DNA of 64,000 nucleotides. It comes from Progne subis subis (Eukaryota > Chordata > Aves > Passeriformes > Hirundinidae). The translations under genes were made by a program, and so were the position numbers. The stretch spans positions 1 to 64,000 of the forward strand of contig JAKJHU010001333.1 in the NCBI GenBank assembly GCA_022316685.1. The letters are read 5' to 3'. Shown here piece by piece: positions 9,490 to 22,340 of this stretch (its first letter is position 1; every line of letters begins with the position of its first letter). Below the pieces are notes generated by a model. The model was given only the letters and a program-made list of their open reading frames with translations, had not been told where the DNA came from and made no database searches.

Positions 9490-11650
9490 ATGGGATCTTC
9501 GGGGAGCAAACCTGGGAGGGCGCCCATGGAGGGTAGCACAGGTGAAACACAGCACCCATGGAGGGTAGCACAGGTGAAACACAGCACCATGGAGGGTATC
9601 ACAGGTGAAACACAGCACCCATGGAGGGCAGCACAGGTGAAACACAGCACCCATGGAGGGTATCACAGGTGAAACACAGCACCCATGGAGGGCAGCACAG
9701 GTGAAACACAGCACCCATGGAGGGTAGCACAGGTGAAACACAGCACCCATGGAGGGCAGCACAGGTGAAACACAGCACCCATGGAGGGTAGCACAGGTGA
9801 ACACAGCACCCATGGAGGGTAGCACAGGTGAAACACAGCACCCATGGAGGGCAGCACAGGTGAAACACAGCACCCATGGAGGGCAGCACAGGTGAAACAC
9901 AGCACCCATGGAGGGCAGCACAGGTGAAACACAGCACCCATGGAGGGCAGCACAGGTGAAACACACACCCATGGAGGGCAGCACAGGTGAAACACAGCAC
10001 CCATGGAGGGCAGCACAGGTGAAACACAGCACCCATGGAGGGTTGCTAGGGTAAAGCCGGGAAGGGGCCCCAGCAAAAGGGATGACGATCCCATAACACC
10101 CCCAGAGTCCCTCTGGGAGAATGCTGAGGTCTTGGGACAGACTATGCATTCACCCAGAGGCAACTATGGAGATGATGGTAAAATATTGTTATTTTGTGTG
10201 GCCGGAGTAAATTGCCAAAGGGGCTTATGTGGCCACCTTATGGAACAGATAGAATTTGTTTGTGTAGAATTTTGTTGAAGTATTTAGAGGAGAATTGGAA
10301 AAGATAGATTGAAAGAGAATGTGGATTGATATGGTTTAAACAAGCAACAAAAGAAACCATGTGTTAAAGAAAAAGGGAGAAGAGGAAAAAAGGGAGGAAA
10401 GGGGAACTGGTGAGAATTGGGATGTTCTTCAGCACTTTCCCCTGTCTTGTCCTCCAGTGTTGCCAGCTGAACCAGGACCAGCTGCAGGTCCCCTGTATCC
10501 TCAACTCCCAGAGCAAAGGGATCAGGGGAATGTTGTTCCTATGGCCCCACCTGAGAATAAGAATGGTGTAGGGGGAAGGGAGCAGCCTATCATACCACCA
10601 CGTAGAACTAGAAGAGGAAATCAATTGAGCACATCAGAAGCCCCGGACCCAAGAGACAGGGGTACGCCAGATGCCACTCCACCAAGTTCCTTTGGGGGGT
10701 CAGGGGGGAGGGTTTGGGTTTGTAATTGTACCACTTACTACCCAGGATATAAGGGGTTGAAAAAGAATTACTCCCATATTTGGATGATCCCATAGGGCTG
10801 GGGGAAAAGATAGAAGAATATTTAGGAAACGCGGATTATACATGGAAGGATTGGGATTTTCTCCTGGGGATTTTGTTTGGGTCATCAGAGAAATGAATGA
10901 TTTTGCAGAAAGCTCGGCAGCTGTGGGAGGATGAACATCCACAAGCAGCAGCGGGGGCTGGACCTAATGTACCTACAGTGGATGATGCCATCCCCCAGGT
11001 GGAGCCCCAGTGGAACCCAAATGAGGAGACCAGTTTGGCTCGCCTCTGCAATTACCGTGTTTATTTAATTAGGGCAATGAAATCAGCAGTTCCCAGAACT
11101 AACAACATAGCTGAGGCTATGTCCTTAGAACAGGAGAAACATGAAAGCCCCTCTCACTGGTTGGAGAGGATTAGAGAGGCCTTGTGGAAACACGGGGGAT
11201 GGATCCGGAGGGACCAGCCTTTGACACACTGTTGAAGGTACAATTTGTTACAAAGGCCTGGCCTGACATACGGAAAGGGGTACAGAAAGATGAAGAGTGG
11301 CAGAACAAGCCTCTAGAAGAACTAGTTAGAAAAACACAGCAGATATATGTAAGGAGGGATGAAGAAAAGGTAAAGGCTAAGGCAAAGATGATGGCAGAGT
11401 TTTTGCAGCCACGGAAGAATAAACCGCAGGGTCCAAGGGGTCCCCAGGACAGAGGGGACGGGGTCGGCCACAGGGAAGTGGCAGAGGCATTCATTCCCTC
11501 CTCGGCAGGGGAGAGCTGACCCAAACAGCGGTTGGGAAGGAACCAGTGTGCTATCTGCCGGGCAGAAGGGCATTGGAAAAGGGAGTGTCCGCAGAAACAG
11601 CTGGACCCTCAGGAGGAGGAAATCCAGAGGATAATGGAAATGGATTGTTA
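9490..11650 (+). pseudogene. Class I gag (left, broken)
   Basis: Starts at ATG 9490 (MGSSGSK, an N-myristoylation type start), but the matrix region is soon interrupted by the 32-bp minisatellite, whose length is not a multiple of three. Later parts: a Pro-rich segment with a YPQL late-domain-like motif near 10495; capsid with a major-homology-like QEKHESPSHWLERI (ORF 10897-11235); a basic, Lys/Arg-rich frame (11184-11519); and a single CX2CX4HX4C zinc knuckle at 11547-11588. At least four frame changes are needed to connect these. One zinc knuckle and the order MA-p12-CA-NC fit gammaretroviruses. Confidence 0.8.
9526..10045 (+). repeat. 32-bp minisatellite within gag, 17 units
   Basis: Seventeen units with core CCATGGAGGG and GCACAGGTGAAACACAG; minor variants have GTAGCA, GCAGCA or GTATCA. 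The right-arm copy of the same provirus has only four units (about 43995-44130). The unit lacks stop codons on the minus strand, which creates a long spurious open frame there. Confidence 0.92.
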
Positions 11651-11659
11651 GGGGTGTCA

Positions 11660-11990
11660 GGGGCTCCCATTATATCAAGGACCCACCACTCAGGAGCCCT
11701 TGATAACTTTTAAGGTGGGTCCAGATCGAGAGGAGGTGTGTTTTCTGGTAGATACAGGAGCTTCTCGATCCACTTTAAATTTTATACCTGGGGAGGGGGC
11801 AATTATCAAAAAGATCATTAGTCATTCAAAGAGTGAGTGGAAAAGATGAGCGAGTGTATTTTATTCAACTGCTATTAATAGATGTGGGGGACAGGTTTGA
11901 AATACACAATTCCTGTTTGTTCCTAATTGTGATTGTAATTTACTGGGAAGGGATTTGATGGCTAAAGTGGGAATGCAAATTAGTATTGTA
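11660..11990 (+). pseudogene. Class I protease
   Basis: The retropepsin motif LVDTGAS is encoded with Asp-Thr-Gly-Ala at 11751-11762, preceded by REEVCFLV. The frame is interrupted downstream, and a stop and frameshift separate it from the RT fragment. The same region in the right arm (42090-42350) is split by a solo LTR at 41474-42076. Confidence 0.65.
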
Positions 11991-12089
11991 AAAAATGACA
12001 CAGAGTCCAACACTGTGATAGCTTTGTGTAAAATGTCTGAGAAGGCTTATGCTGAAATAAATCCAGAAGTGTAGGCAGCCCCAGGAAAA

Positions 12090-12485
12090 TATGGAAAACT
12101 AGACATAGAGCCTCTCCAAATTACTTTGAAACAACCAGGACAAGTAGTGTCTAAAAAGCAATACCCTCTTTCAAGGGAAAGAAAGAAGGGGTTACAGCCT
12201 GTCCCTGAGTCCCTGCTAAAGGAAGGTCTTTTTAGGGCCGTGTATGTCTCCCTATAACACCCCTATCCTGCCAGTTAAGAAACCAGATGGAACCACACAA
12301 TGGTGCAGGATTTAAGAATAATCAATGAAATTGTCAAATCAAGGCATCCCACAGTTCCGGATCCCTATACAATCCTGAATCAGATCCCTTCTTCACACCA
12401 GTATTATTCAGTACCGGACTTAAAGGATGCTTTCTGGGGGTGTCCGATTACAGATGATAGTAAACAGTATTTTGCCTTTGAGTAA
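12090..12485 (+). pseudogene. Class I RT fragment with internal deletion
   Basis: Only the N-terminal part of RT is left: the frame at 12300-12485 has MVQDLRIINEIV and PDLKDAFWGCPI (motif A region, Asp kept) and stops after KQYFAFE. The next recognisable coding segment is RNase H, 20 bases later. The palm motifs B and C, including the YxDD catalytic pair, are absent. The right arm has the same junction (40935-40975), so the deletion predates the duplication. Confidence 0.8.
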
Positions 12486-12505
12486 GAACAAAAGGAAGAA
12501 AAAAT

Positions 12506-12904
12506 GTGTTTATTGATGGGTCTTCAAGGGTGATAGAAGGGAAACGATTTACAGGATACTCTATCGTGAATAAAAAGCAGTTAAATGAAGGGGGGAGGTT
12601 ACCGCCCACCTGGTCAGCTCAGACAGCAGAGCTGTGTGCGCTTGTGAGAGCCTGTGAATTATACCGGGACAAGACAGTGAATGTTTTTACTGACTCTAAA
12701 TATGCACATAGGGTGAGACATGCATTTAAGAAACTATGGGAAGAAAGAGGTTTATTAACCTGCAGGGGAAAGAAGTTAGTTCATGAGAACTTAATCTCTG
12801 GCCTATTAGAGGTAGTGAACTTAACCAACGAGGGTGGCAATAATACACGTTCTGGGACACCAGGCAGAGTGCTCAGAGCAGGCAATAGGAGCCCAACTGG
12901 CTGA
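12506..12904 (+). pseudogene. Class I RNase H (left)
   Basis: Frame with FIDGSSRV (first catalytic Asp), QTAELCALVRACEL (catalytic Glu) and VFTDSKYAHRV (Asp), the classic order of retroviral RNase H. The frame then runs on into integrase in another phase near 12830. It is close to complete as a domain but has no upstream start of its own. Confidence 0.75.
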
Positions 12905-13860
12905 TAGAGAAGCTCGAAAAGCTGCATTGTCACCAGAAATCTCTAAGATCCTCCCCTTGCTCCCAGTAACTGCATCACTGCCAGAAAAACTGTCTTTTTC
13001 ACCAGAAGAACTTGAGATAATTAAAAAGAGTAGGGCAGAGGAAAAACAGGGTCATTGGTTTACAAGAGATGGTAAACAGTGGATACCAAAAGCTCAGGCC
13101 TTACAGCTATTAAAACAACTCCACGAAGGGAGTCATTGGGGCTCTCGAGGACTGGTAGAAGCGTCCCTCAAAATGTCTGCTGCTGTGGGTCTTTTTACCC
13201 TGGCAAAGCGAGCTATTGAAGGTTGTTTGATTTGTGCTAAAACCAATAACAGAGTTACAAAGAAACTTGCCAGGGGAGGGAGGCCTTGGGCTATACATCC
13301 CTTCCAGAGATGCCGGGTGGATTTTACCGAAATGCCACGAGTGGCAAGGTTTAAATACCTTCTGGTAATAGAATGTCAGTTAACAGGGGGCCAGAAGCAT
13401 TTCCTGCCATTTCAGCAACTACAGGATCAGTTATTAAAGTATTTTTAAAACCAATAATTCCAAGATATGGGATTGTAGAAGCAATAGACTCAGATAGGGG
13501 ATCTCATTTTACAGGAAAAATTCTTCAAGGAGTTCTGACTGCTCTAGGGATAAGATGGAATCTCCACAGCCCCTGGCATCCCCAGAGTTCTGGCAGGGTG
13601 GAGAGGATGAATGGAGAAAGAAAGAAACACCTTTTGAAGCTAGTGACAGAAACTAAGATGCCATGGGTACGGCTCTTGCACTGGCTTTAGCAAGGATAAG
13701 GGCTAGAGCCAGGGGAGATATTCAATTATCTCCCTTTGAACTGATGTTTAGAATTCCTTACCCTTACAGTTCCCAGCCTAGTGGGGGGGTACAGATAAGT
13801 GATGTATATTTAAAGCAATATGTGGCCAGGATACTGTCTCTTGTGAAATCTCTTTGACAG
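12834..13860 (+). pseudogene. Class I integrase (left, frameshifted)
   Basis: The zinc-binding HHCC part (H-x3-H in the LHEGSHWG segment, CLIC) and first core Asp (VDFTEMP) are in the frame 12834-13448. A single missing T near 13387 shifts the rest: the second Asp (DSDRGSHF) and catalytic Glu (SSGRVERMNG) lie in frame 13373-13690, and the end in 13663-13857. The right-arm copy (39581-40606) keeps all three catalytic residues in one 341-residue frame. Confidence 0.85.
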
Positions 13861-13956
13861 GAAGCTCAGCTGGCACAGACCCTGCCTTTGCACTTTGCTG
13901 TTCACATCCCACCAGGAAATTCAGCCCTAGCTAAGGAATAAAAAGAAGCACCACTA

Positions 13957-14345
13957 GTGGCTAAGTGGCGTGGACCTTTCCAAGTGTTGCTGAGCACAGA
14001 AACAGCCGTCAGGACAGCAGAACACGGGTGCACCCACCACACTCGGGTCAAGGTCTCTGAGGCCCCGCAGATTTGGACATCTCAGCTGGAAGAGAAGGAC
14101 GGGAAGCCACGACTGACACTCCGCAGCAGTGGACTGGAGCAGCAGCCAGTGCGTCGGCATCGGGGGAAGCCTCGTGTGCCTACCCACAGACTGCCTGCTG
14201 GAATAGTTTGTGTGGGCATCCCTCCTCTCAGCTCTCCAGTCACTGGGGGCCAATCCTCGCTGTCATTGGTTTCTTTATGTTAAGCTGTTTCTGTGCCTTC
14301 GCTCGCCACGGGTGGTGTAGAAGACAACGTGAAAGTGAAAATTAA
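13957..14345 (+). pseudogene. Class I integrase C-terminal module
   Basis: The frame 13957-14283 begins with AKWRGPFQVLLSTETAV, a GPY/F-type integrase C-terminal module that follows the core in gammaretroviruses and related elements. It extends into a Pro/Arg-rich tail and into the region where env should begin. Confidence 0.6.
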
Positions 14346-14445
14346 GTTAGAAAATTAGATTACACCATTAGAATGTTTCTCTTAATAATCTTACCTTTAT
14401 ATTGTCAGTTAAGGCCAAAAGTAGGAAAATAATTTTTTAACCTTA

Positions 14446-15504
14446 GGAGAAGAAGTAGCAAAACCCTTTAACCGTAGCAATTGTTGGGTCTGCGGAGGGC
14501 CAGGGGGATCTGACGACTGGCCATGGGTGGCCAGCCCAGTCGAACCCAAACGGTGGGTTAGCACCCTGAGTGAAGTCAATAATGGAACAGGATTTTGCGA
14601 TGAGGAAGGAAGTCCATGGCGGCTTCATTCCTCTGAAAGAGGCATTTCTTGTCTAAATAGAACAGGAGGCGTATATGTAGGAAAAAGTGTCTGCGACTGG
14701 ACTTTATCTTTGAGTTGAGATTGTTGGACCCCCAACTGCCCTCCTTATGATTGTTCCAGATATCAAGGCAGATAGAATCAAACACACGTTAAGCTCACTG
14801 ATGGTAGCTGGGTAAGGTGTTCCTTCCATAATCACCAAAAGAATTTTGAAGGCTGTAAAGCAGTGGGAAAGGATAGGGTTTTTGACCCTTTATTTTTAAG
14901 CTGCCCCCGAGATAATTCCACAAGTAGGACACATGTTGTTGGTGACTATCAGTAGAAGTGGCAGCACCGGAATGGAACTCGGACCCTTTTTTAATAGGTT
15001 CTAGTCCAGCTCCAACAAAACAGATCTGGGATGTAACTGCAAGTAAAAACCTGATGTGAGAGCTTAGAAATGCAATATTCCAACATCAGATAGTATTAGA
15101 TTATTTATTAGCAGAAGAAAGAGGAGGGTGTGGCAAATTAAATGACTCAAACTGCTGTTTGCAAATAGATGACAATAGAAAAGTAGTAAAACAAATAACA
15201 AAAAGAATAAAAGAAGTTAGCTCATGTGCCAGTCCAAACATAAAAAAGCTAGAATGGGACATGTTTTCATAGTTACCCGGTGAACTATGAGTTAAACAAA
15301 TGTTTTTCTTTCCTCTCATATGTTAGAGCAACTCTAATCTTTTTACCACGCATGATCCCTTGCTTAGTACAACTTATTCAACACGTGATCAAAGGGATGC
15401 AGGGAGTAGCCAAGCCTACTGATCCAGAGAGAGCTACAAAAGGACAGAAATGGATGTCACTGCAAATAATGCAAAACCAAAAAAGACCCAAGAACAAAAA
15501 ATAG
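14446..15504 (+). pseudogene. Class I env remnants
   Basis: A surface-subunit-like piece contains CWVC (14482-14493), the CXXC type motif of gammaretroviral SU, and N-glycosylation sites. A transmembrane-subunit piece contains a C-X7-CC motif (15129-15158) after an LxxAIFQHQIVLDYLLAEE segment. A late piece (15280-15504) with hydrophobic MIPCLVQLIQHVI looks like the end of the TM subunit. Stops and frame changes lie throughout, so no envelope protein could be made. Confidence 0.65.
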
Positions 15505-15558
15505 TCAATGATAACTAAAATTTGTCAAGACAATTATTAAAAATAAAAGAGGAGGGAT

Positions 15559-16045
15559 CGAGAGGAATGACAAGATTTGTCTTTACAAACAAGCCCTGGG
15601 TCTGCTGGTAGATCAAACTAGCACTGAGAGATGAGAGAAACAATGGGAAGGATTCTACTGATTGATGAATGGAAAAGAAGATACTTGCCTTTACAAACAA
15701 ACCATAGGTTTGTAAATGAAATTGAATATTGAAAGATGAAAGCAACAATGGGGAAAAACCCATAAATCCCATAAAAATTAAAAATTAGGGGGTTATACAT
15801 TAAAAGGGGAATCTTAGGCATTTCAGGAAGTCTGTACCTCTCAAGTACCTCAGCCAATGGGGAAAGAGAGAGGGAAATAGACAGGAAATTATTAGGATAA
15901 AAAAGGAGGCTGCGTCCTCCGAAACACTGAGAGACCCCAGGGGAAATGCCCCATGGCCTCTCCCTTTATTGAATAAAGTAAAAGGACTCCTCTGTCTCCT
16001 TTTTGGACATAAACCTCTGGTGTGCGTGGATTAATTTTCCTAACA
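15559..16045 (+). repeat. 3' LTR of class I provirus (left)
   Basis: Preceded by a purine-rich tract (AAAAGAGGAGGGA), ends CTAACA, followed by the duplicated ACAC. The left end reads CGAGAGG where the 5' LTR has TGAGAGG. Confidence 0.88.
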
Positions 16046-16049
16046 ACAC

Positions 16050-17820
<1,771 letters not shown>

Positions 17821-17939
17821 CCTGTGAAGGTTTGGGAATTGGAAATCCTGTCTGGGGGGAGAACAAGGGATGAGCACGTTGAGTTTGAAGGTCTCTCTGC
17901 CCAAAACCATCTCTAGAAGTCACTGGGCATCTGGGGTCC

Positions 17940-18830
17940 ATAAAAAACAGGCAACTGGGAGTGAGTGGATCTACACTGGGAGCAACTGGGACAACTGGGA
18001 ACATGATGAGAGGCACTGGGACTATTCCAGGGGAAACTGGGATAATACTGTGAGGAACTGGGAACAACTGGAACTTTGATGGAGAAAACTGGGATCATAC
18101 TGGGATCACAGTGGGAAAAGCTGGGTCCATGCTGGGAAGAACTGGGATCACACTGACGATGATAGGAATCATACTGGGAAAGACTGGGAGTGGCTGTGAG
18201 CAACTGGAATCATGCTGAGAGCAACTGGGATGAAGTGGGAGTGACTGGGAGCATGCAAGGGGTGACTGGGACATACTGGGAGAGACAGGGGTCACTGGAA
18301 TCATACTGGAGGCTGCTGGGTCATGCTGGCATTGACAGGGAGCAACTGGGAATCACACTGGGAGCCACTGGCATTGCATTGGGAGTGACTGGAATTAGAC
18401 TGCAAGTGACTGGAATCATACTGGGATCATACTGGGAGTGACTGGAATAGTACTGGGAGAGACTGGGGTCATACTGGAGTCAGACTGGGAGAGACTGGAG
18501 GTGCTGGCCATGATTGGAACCATACTGGGGGTGACTGGGTGCAATGGATCATACTGGGAGTGACTGGACCATACTGGGAGTGACTACGGGTCCCACTGGG
18601 ATCGTCCTGGGAGCCACTGGGATTACAGTGGCTGTGACTGGATCCTCACTGGGGTTACCGGGACCTGCTGGGCCCATGATAGCAGGAAAATGTGAACACA
18701 CTGGGAGCAACTGGGATCAACTGGGAGGTACTGGAACCATGCTGAGGGGACTGAGATCACAACTGGGATCATACTGGGAGTGACTGGGAGTGGCTGTGAG
18801 CAACTGGAATCATGCTGAGTGTGGAGTCCC
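17940..18830. repeat. ACTGGGA-type minisatellite (left arm)
   Basis: About 0.9 kb of degenerate short units of the form ACTGGGATCATACTGGGAGTG. The same family, inverted, is at 33840-35130 and in the spacer at 23990-25195, and in direct orientation at 45890-46260. Open frames here are repeat artefacts. Confidence 0.85.
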
Positions 18831-19395
18831 TGCAGCCCCTTGCCATAATACCTAGGGCCTGGCCTTGGCAGGACACATCATAGAGTCACCTGCCCAGCCT
18901 GAGACAGAGAACTTCCCAATGGGGCTCTGGACACGATGGTTTGCCTCAGTTTCTCCCCTCCCTGATTCCACTGGCCCTTTGGTTTCTCCTTTCCTCTGTC
19001 TCCATTGGTTTGGGGTTCCCGGGGACTGGCCCCGTTTTCCCTAGAGGACACTGACCTTTCCTGCCCTTTGCTCTGCCCCCGTGCCTCAAGGTCTTGGGCT
19101 GCTGAAGCTCACACTTGAGCTGCAGACCGGCACACGTGCTCCCCTTTCCAATCTGGATTCCCCTTGGGCTTCTGGAAATAAACCTGGCTGGAACTGATCC
19201 AGGGCAAGGCCTTCTGGCCTCTCCTTGCTGAGCTGCCCACGTGCCGTGTGTGCATGTGTGAGCTTGACTGCTTCGCCTGAGCTTCCCCAAGCGGCCTTTC
19301 CACCGCAGAGGCTTATCGGCTCTGGGCTTCAGCTCCACTCCCAAAAACCACAACGCAACACGCTTTGGCCCAAAATTACCCAAATGGGCCTAAAA
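18831..19395. other. Unique block shared by both arms, with poly(A)-type signal
   Basis: Non-repetitive 0.55 kb segment matched at 33280-33835. AATAAA lies at 19177-19182 (plus strand). There is no convincing coding frame: the 145-residue minus frame (18946-19383) lacks any recognisable domain. It may be an untranslated exon or intron piece. Confidence 0.4.
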
Positions 19396-19860
19396 TCTCC
19401 AGCACCTGGACTGAGACCCACACCAAGATCAGCACCAGAACCGGCACCAGCACCAAGACTCAGACCGACACCGAATCCGAGACCGGCACCGACAGCGGCG
19501 CTGCTCTGGGACGGGCACCGAGACCAAGACTGGGACCAGAACCGACACCAGAACTGAGAGCGGCACCGCTGCAGGACCGGGACCAGGACCGGAACCAGTA
19601 CACCGGAACTGAGACCGGCGCCACAGAGGCACCGGCACCGGGACTGACACCAAGACCGTAACTGACACCACAACTGGCACTGGCACCAAGACTGAGACCA
19701 AGACCGGCACCGGAACCAGCACCGAGACTGGCAACCGCTCCGGGACTGGGACCCAGACTGAGACTGGCACTGGGAGCAACTCCGGGACCAAGACTGACAC
19801 CGCTACCCGGCACTGGGACCTGGACTGCGCTGAGATCAACACTGAGACCGGACTGAAGCC
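19396..19860. repeat. ACCGRG hexamer minisatellite (left, block 1)
   Basis: Degenerate 6-bp words such as ACCGGC, ACCGAG, ACCAAG. Inverted partner at 32790-33245. Translations give SRSRC- or TGTETE-type low-complexity peptides in every frame. Confidence 0.85.
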
Positions 19861-20560
19861 AGCAAAGAAGGGCTCAAAGTCACCAAAAACACCCCTCAAG
19901 AGACCAAAAAGTGGCAGAAAATAGGCCCAAAATGATAAAAAAATGACTAGAAATGTATCCAAAAATTACAAAAAATGGCTCAAAATGACACAAAATTGCT
20001 CAAAACTGACCTCAAATCCCCTCAAATGTTCCCCAAAATGGTACAAAATTTCCCCAAATTACCCAATATGACAGAAAATGCTATAAAAGTGGCCAAGAAT
20101 GGCACAAAAGTGACCAAAAATGACTCCGAAGTGACAGGAAATGCCCAAAATGCTGCAGGATGGAGGAGAGCCTGGAGGAACCACAGAATTCAAAAAATGC
20201 AAAAACAATTGTCCAAAATTGCACCAAATAAGGAAAATTGAAAACAAAAAAACAAAAGAGCATTAAAAGGGCTAAAAGAAAGGAAAACTTTGAAAATTTG
20301 TCCAAAAAGGCCAATAATATTCTGCAAATTTCAAGAAATTCCCCAACCAAACAAAAAACATCCAGAATGAAGGAAAAAACAAATAAAAAAACCAAAAACC
20401 ACCACATACACAAAAGAACCCTCAAAAAAAAAACAACAAAACCCAAACAAATACCGGAAATATATTTTAAAAATCCATCTGAAAATACCCCCAAAATCCC
20501 CCTAATCCTTTGACCACTCAGAATTTCCAAAATACCTGAAAATTACCAGAATTTCCTACA
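19861..20560. other. AT-rich block, no gene seen
   Basis: Poly-A/T-rich sequence with recurrent CCAAAATG-type words, inverted partner at 32100-32785. I see no coding signal; it may be intronic to the P-loop exon fragment next to it. Confidence 0.4.
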
Positions 20561-20561
20561 C

Positions 20562-20640
20562 TTGCTCTTGATGAAGGGCTGCAGCAGGTAGGACTTGCCA
20601 GTTCTGGCGCTCCTGATCACCAAGAACTTTTAGAGGAAAT
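20562..20640 (-). pseudogene. P-loop exon fragment, possibly GBP-like (left)
   Basis: Short exon-like segment on the minus strand whose frame includes ARTGKSYLLQPF, with the GKS codons at 20591-20599. RTGKSYL equals the G1 motif of guanylate-binding proteins, but the first Gly of the P-loop is Ser here. Partner at 32012-32090. It is flanked by AT-rich sequence on one side and, toward the centre, by the G-rich minisatellite and CpG promoter, so it may be an early exon of a gene driven from that promoter. The frame has a stop upstream in both copies. Too short for a firm family call. Confidence 0.35.
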
Positions 20641-20880
20641 CTGGAAAAAAACTCCCACATTTGGAGCCAAATAGCCAAGATTTCTACATTTGGACCTAAA
20701 ATTCCCCAATTTACCCATGTTTGGATAAAATTCCTGCAAATCCTCTCTAGAGATCTCAAAATTCCCACACTTGGACCTGAAATTCCCAAATTCCTGCATT
20801 TGCCTCAAAATTCAAAAATTTCCCAAGAGAAAATCCCAAAATTGCAACATTTAAACCCCTAAGAATTCCAGACCCCCAAT
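20641..20880 (-). other. AT-rich intron-like block next to the P-loop exon (left)
   Basis: Recurrent ATTTGGACC and CCCAAATT words, with no coding signal. Inverted partner near 31790-32010. Confidence 0.35.
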
Positions 20881-21470
20881 GACCCTTTATTGGCTCCCAC
20901 AGACCCCTATAGAGCCTCTAAAGCACCACCAGAACCCCCCAAACCCCCCCTAGAGAACCCCAGACCCCCCAGACCGCCCCAAATCCCCTACAGGGACTCC
21001 CAGAGCCCCTAGAGACCCCCCGAGATCCCCCACAGGGACACCCAGGCCCCCTGGACCCTCTATAGATCCCCCAGAGATCCCCTATAGCTCCCTCAGACCC
21101 TCTCTGGAGACCCCTAGACCCCCCCAAATCCCCCACAGGGACCCACAGACACCCCCAGACCTCCCCGGAACCGCTAGAGGCTCCCCCAGACCCCTACAGA
21201 TCCCCAATACTCCCCTCAAACCCACAAAACCCCTATAAATACCCCCCCTACCCCATTTAGGGACCCCCCGTGCCCCTTTACGGAATCCTCTGGACCCTCT
21301 AGAGACCCCCCCCCAGACGCCTAGAGAGCCCCTACAGCCCCCCCGCACAACCCCCTTAGGGACACCCAGGCCACCCTAAATCCCCTAGACAACCCCCAAA
21401 TCCCCTAGAGAGACCCCCAGGCCCACTCAGACCCCTCAGGATCCCCGAGAGATCCCCCATTGCCCCACCG
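20881..21470. repeat. C-rich minisatellite CCCCTAGAGACC (left)
   Basis: Degenerate units around CCCCTAGAGACCCCCAGA. The complementary strand is a run of G3-G6 tracts. Inverted partner at 31220-31790. It lies just downstream of the CpG promoter in its direction of transcription, like a first intron. Confidence 0.85.
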
Positions 21471-21790
21471 TAGCTCTCAGACACGCGGGAGCCCCGTCGG
21501 GGACCAGCAGCAAAGATGGCGGCACTCCGGGGAAGCAACTTCCGAGCAGTCTGCGCATGCGCCGGAGACAACGCGCCAGCAGATAGGCGGGGCTCAAGGG
21601 AGAAGAGAGCTGCGGCCAATGAAAGCGCAGGGAAGGAATGAAATGAGGCGGGCTCAGGGAAAGCGCAGGGCCCGGCAGGGGAAAGGGGCGGGGCCAAGGA
21701 AAGGGCGGGAAGGAGGAGGAGAGTGGGCGTGGCCAAGGGGACGCGCCCTCCTCCAAGGGCTCGCTTTGCCCTAAAATCACCCAAAAGGGT
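21471..21790 (-). promoter_or_regulatory. CpG-island promoter with NRF1 and YY1 sites (left)
   Basis: CpG-dense segment with GCGCATGCGC (NRF1 consensus) at 21553-21562, AAGATGGCGGC (YY1, ribosomal/housekeeping type) within 21512-21523, CCAAT and GC boxes at 21617-21740. The YY1 orientation puts the start site on the minus strand, transcribing away from the palindrome centre toward the P-loop exon. Mirror copy at 30890-31220. Confidence 0.65.
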
Positions 21791-21794
21791 CTGA

Positions 21795-22340
21795 AATCTC
21801 CGGCACCGAGACCGAGATCAGCACCAGAACCGACACCAGCACCAAGACTGAGACCCACACCGGAACCGAGATCGGCACCGCTCTGGGACCTGGCACTGGG
21901 ACCGAGACCGAGACCAAACCCGGCACCAGAAGCGGTGCAGGGACCAAGACTGACACCAAGAGCGACACTGGGACCGGCACCGGGAATGCTTTGGAACCGG
22001 CACCGGCGGCGGGGAGCGCTCCAGGACTGCTCCAGGACTGCGGCCAGAACCGAGACCGGGAGCAGCCCGAGGATTGAGACCAAGAGCGGCACCGGAAACC
22101 AGCACCGAGACTGGAACTGCTCCGGGACCGAGACTGAGACTTGGCACTGGGAGCACTCCGGGACCAAGACCGGCACCGGCTCCGGTACCGGGAACGCTCC
22201 GAGACAGAGTCCGAGACCGAGACTGAGACCAGGAGTGGAACGGGAAGCCGGCACCGGCACCAAGAATGGCACCGCTCCGGGATCGAGATTCGACCCCGGG
22301 ACCGGAATCAGCACCGGGAGCGCTCCGGGACTGAGACTTG
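21795..22340. repeat. ACCGRG minisatellite (left, block 2)
   Basis: Same hexamer family as block 1. Inverted partner at 30330-30885. The 361-residue minus frame across it is a repeat artefact. Confidence 0.85.

Larger units (their letters stand above)
8785..16045 (+). mobile_element. Class I (gammaretrovirus-like) provirus, left copy
   Basis: Plus-strand provirus flanked by 4-bp target-site duplications ACAC (8781-8784 and 16046-16049), as usual for class I elements. It has paired LTRs, a Pro-type primer site, gag with a myristoylation-type start and one zinc knuckle, protease, truncated RT, RNase H, integrase and degraded env. The same provirus with the same flanks (GTGT on the plus strand) is at 37386-44865, so it integrated before the palindrome arms were duplicated. 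It is defective: the RT palm is deleted in both copies and every gene has stops or frameshifts. Confidence 0.9.

Noticed and set aside
9334..10149. 271-residue minus-strand frame rich in Cys, His and Pro
   Set aside because: It lies on the 32-bp minisatellite, whose unit has no stop on that strand; it is a repeat shadow.
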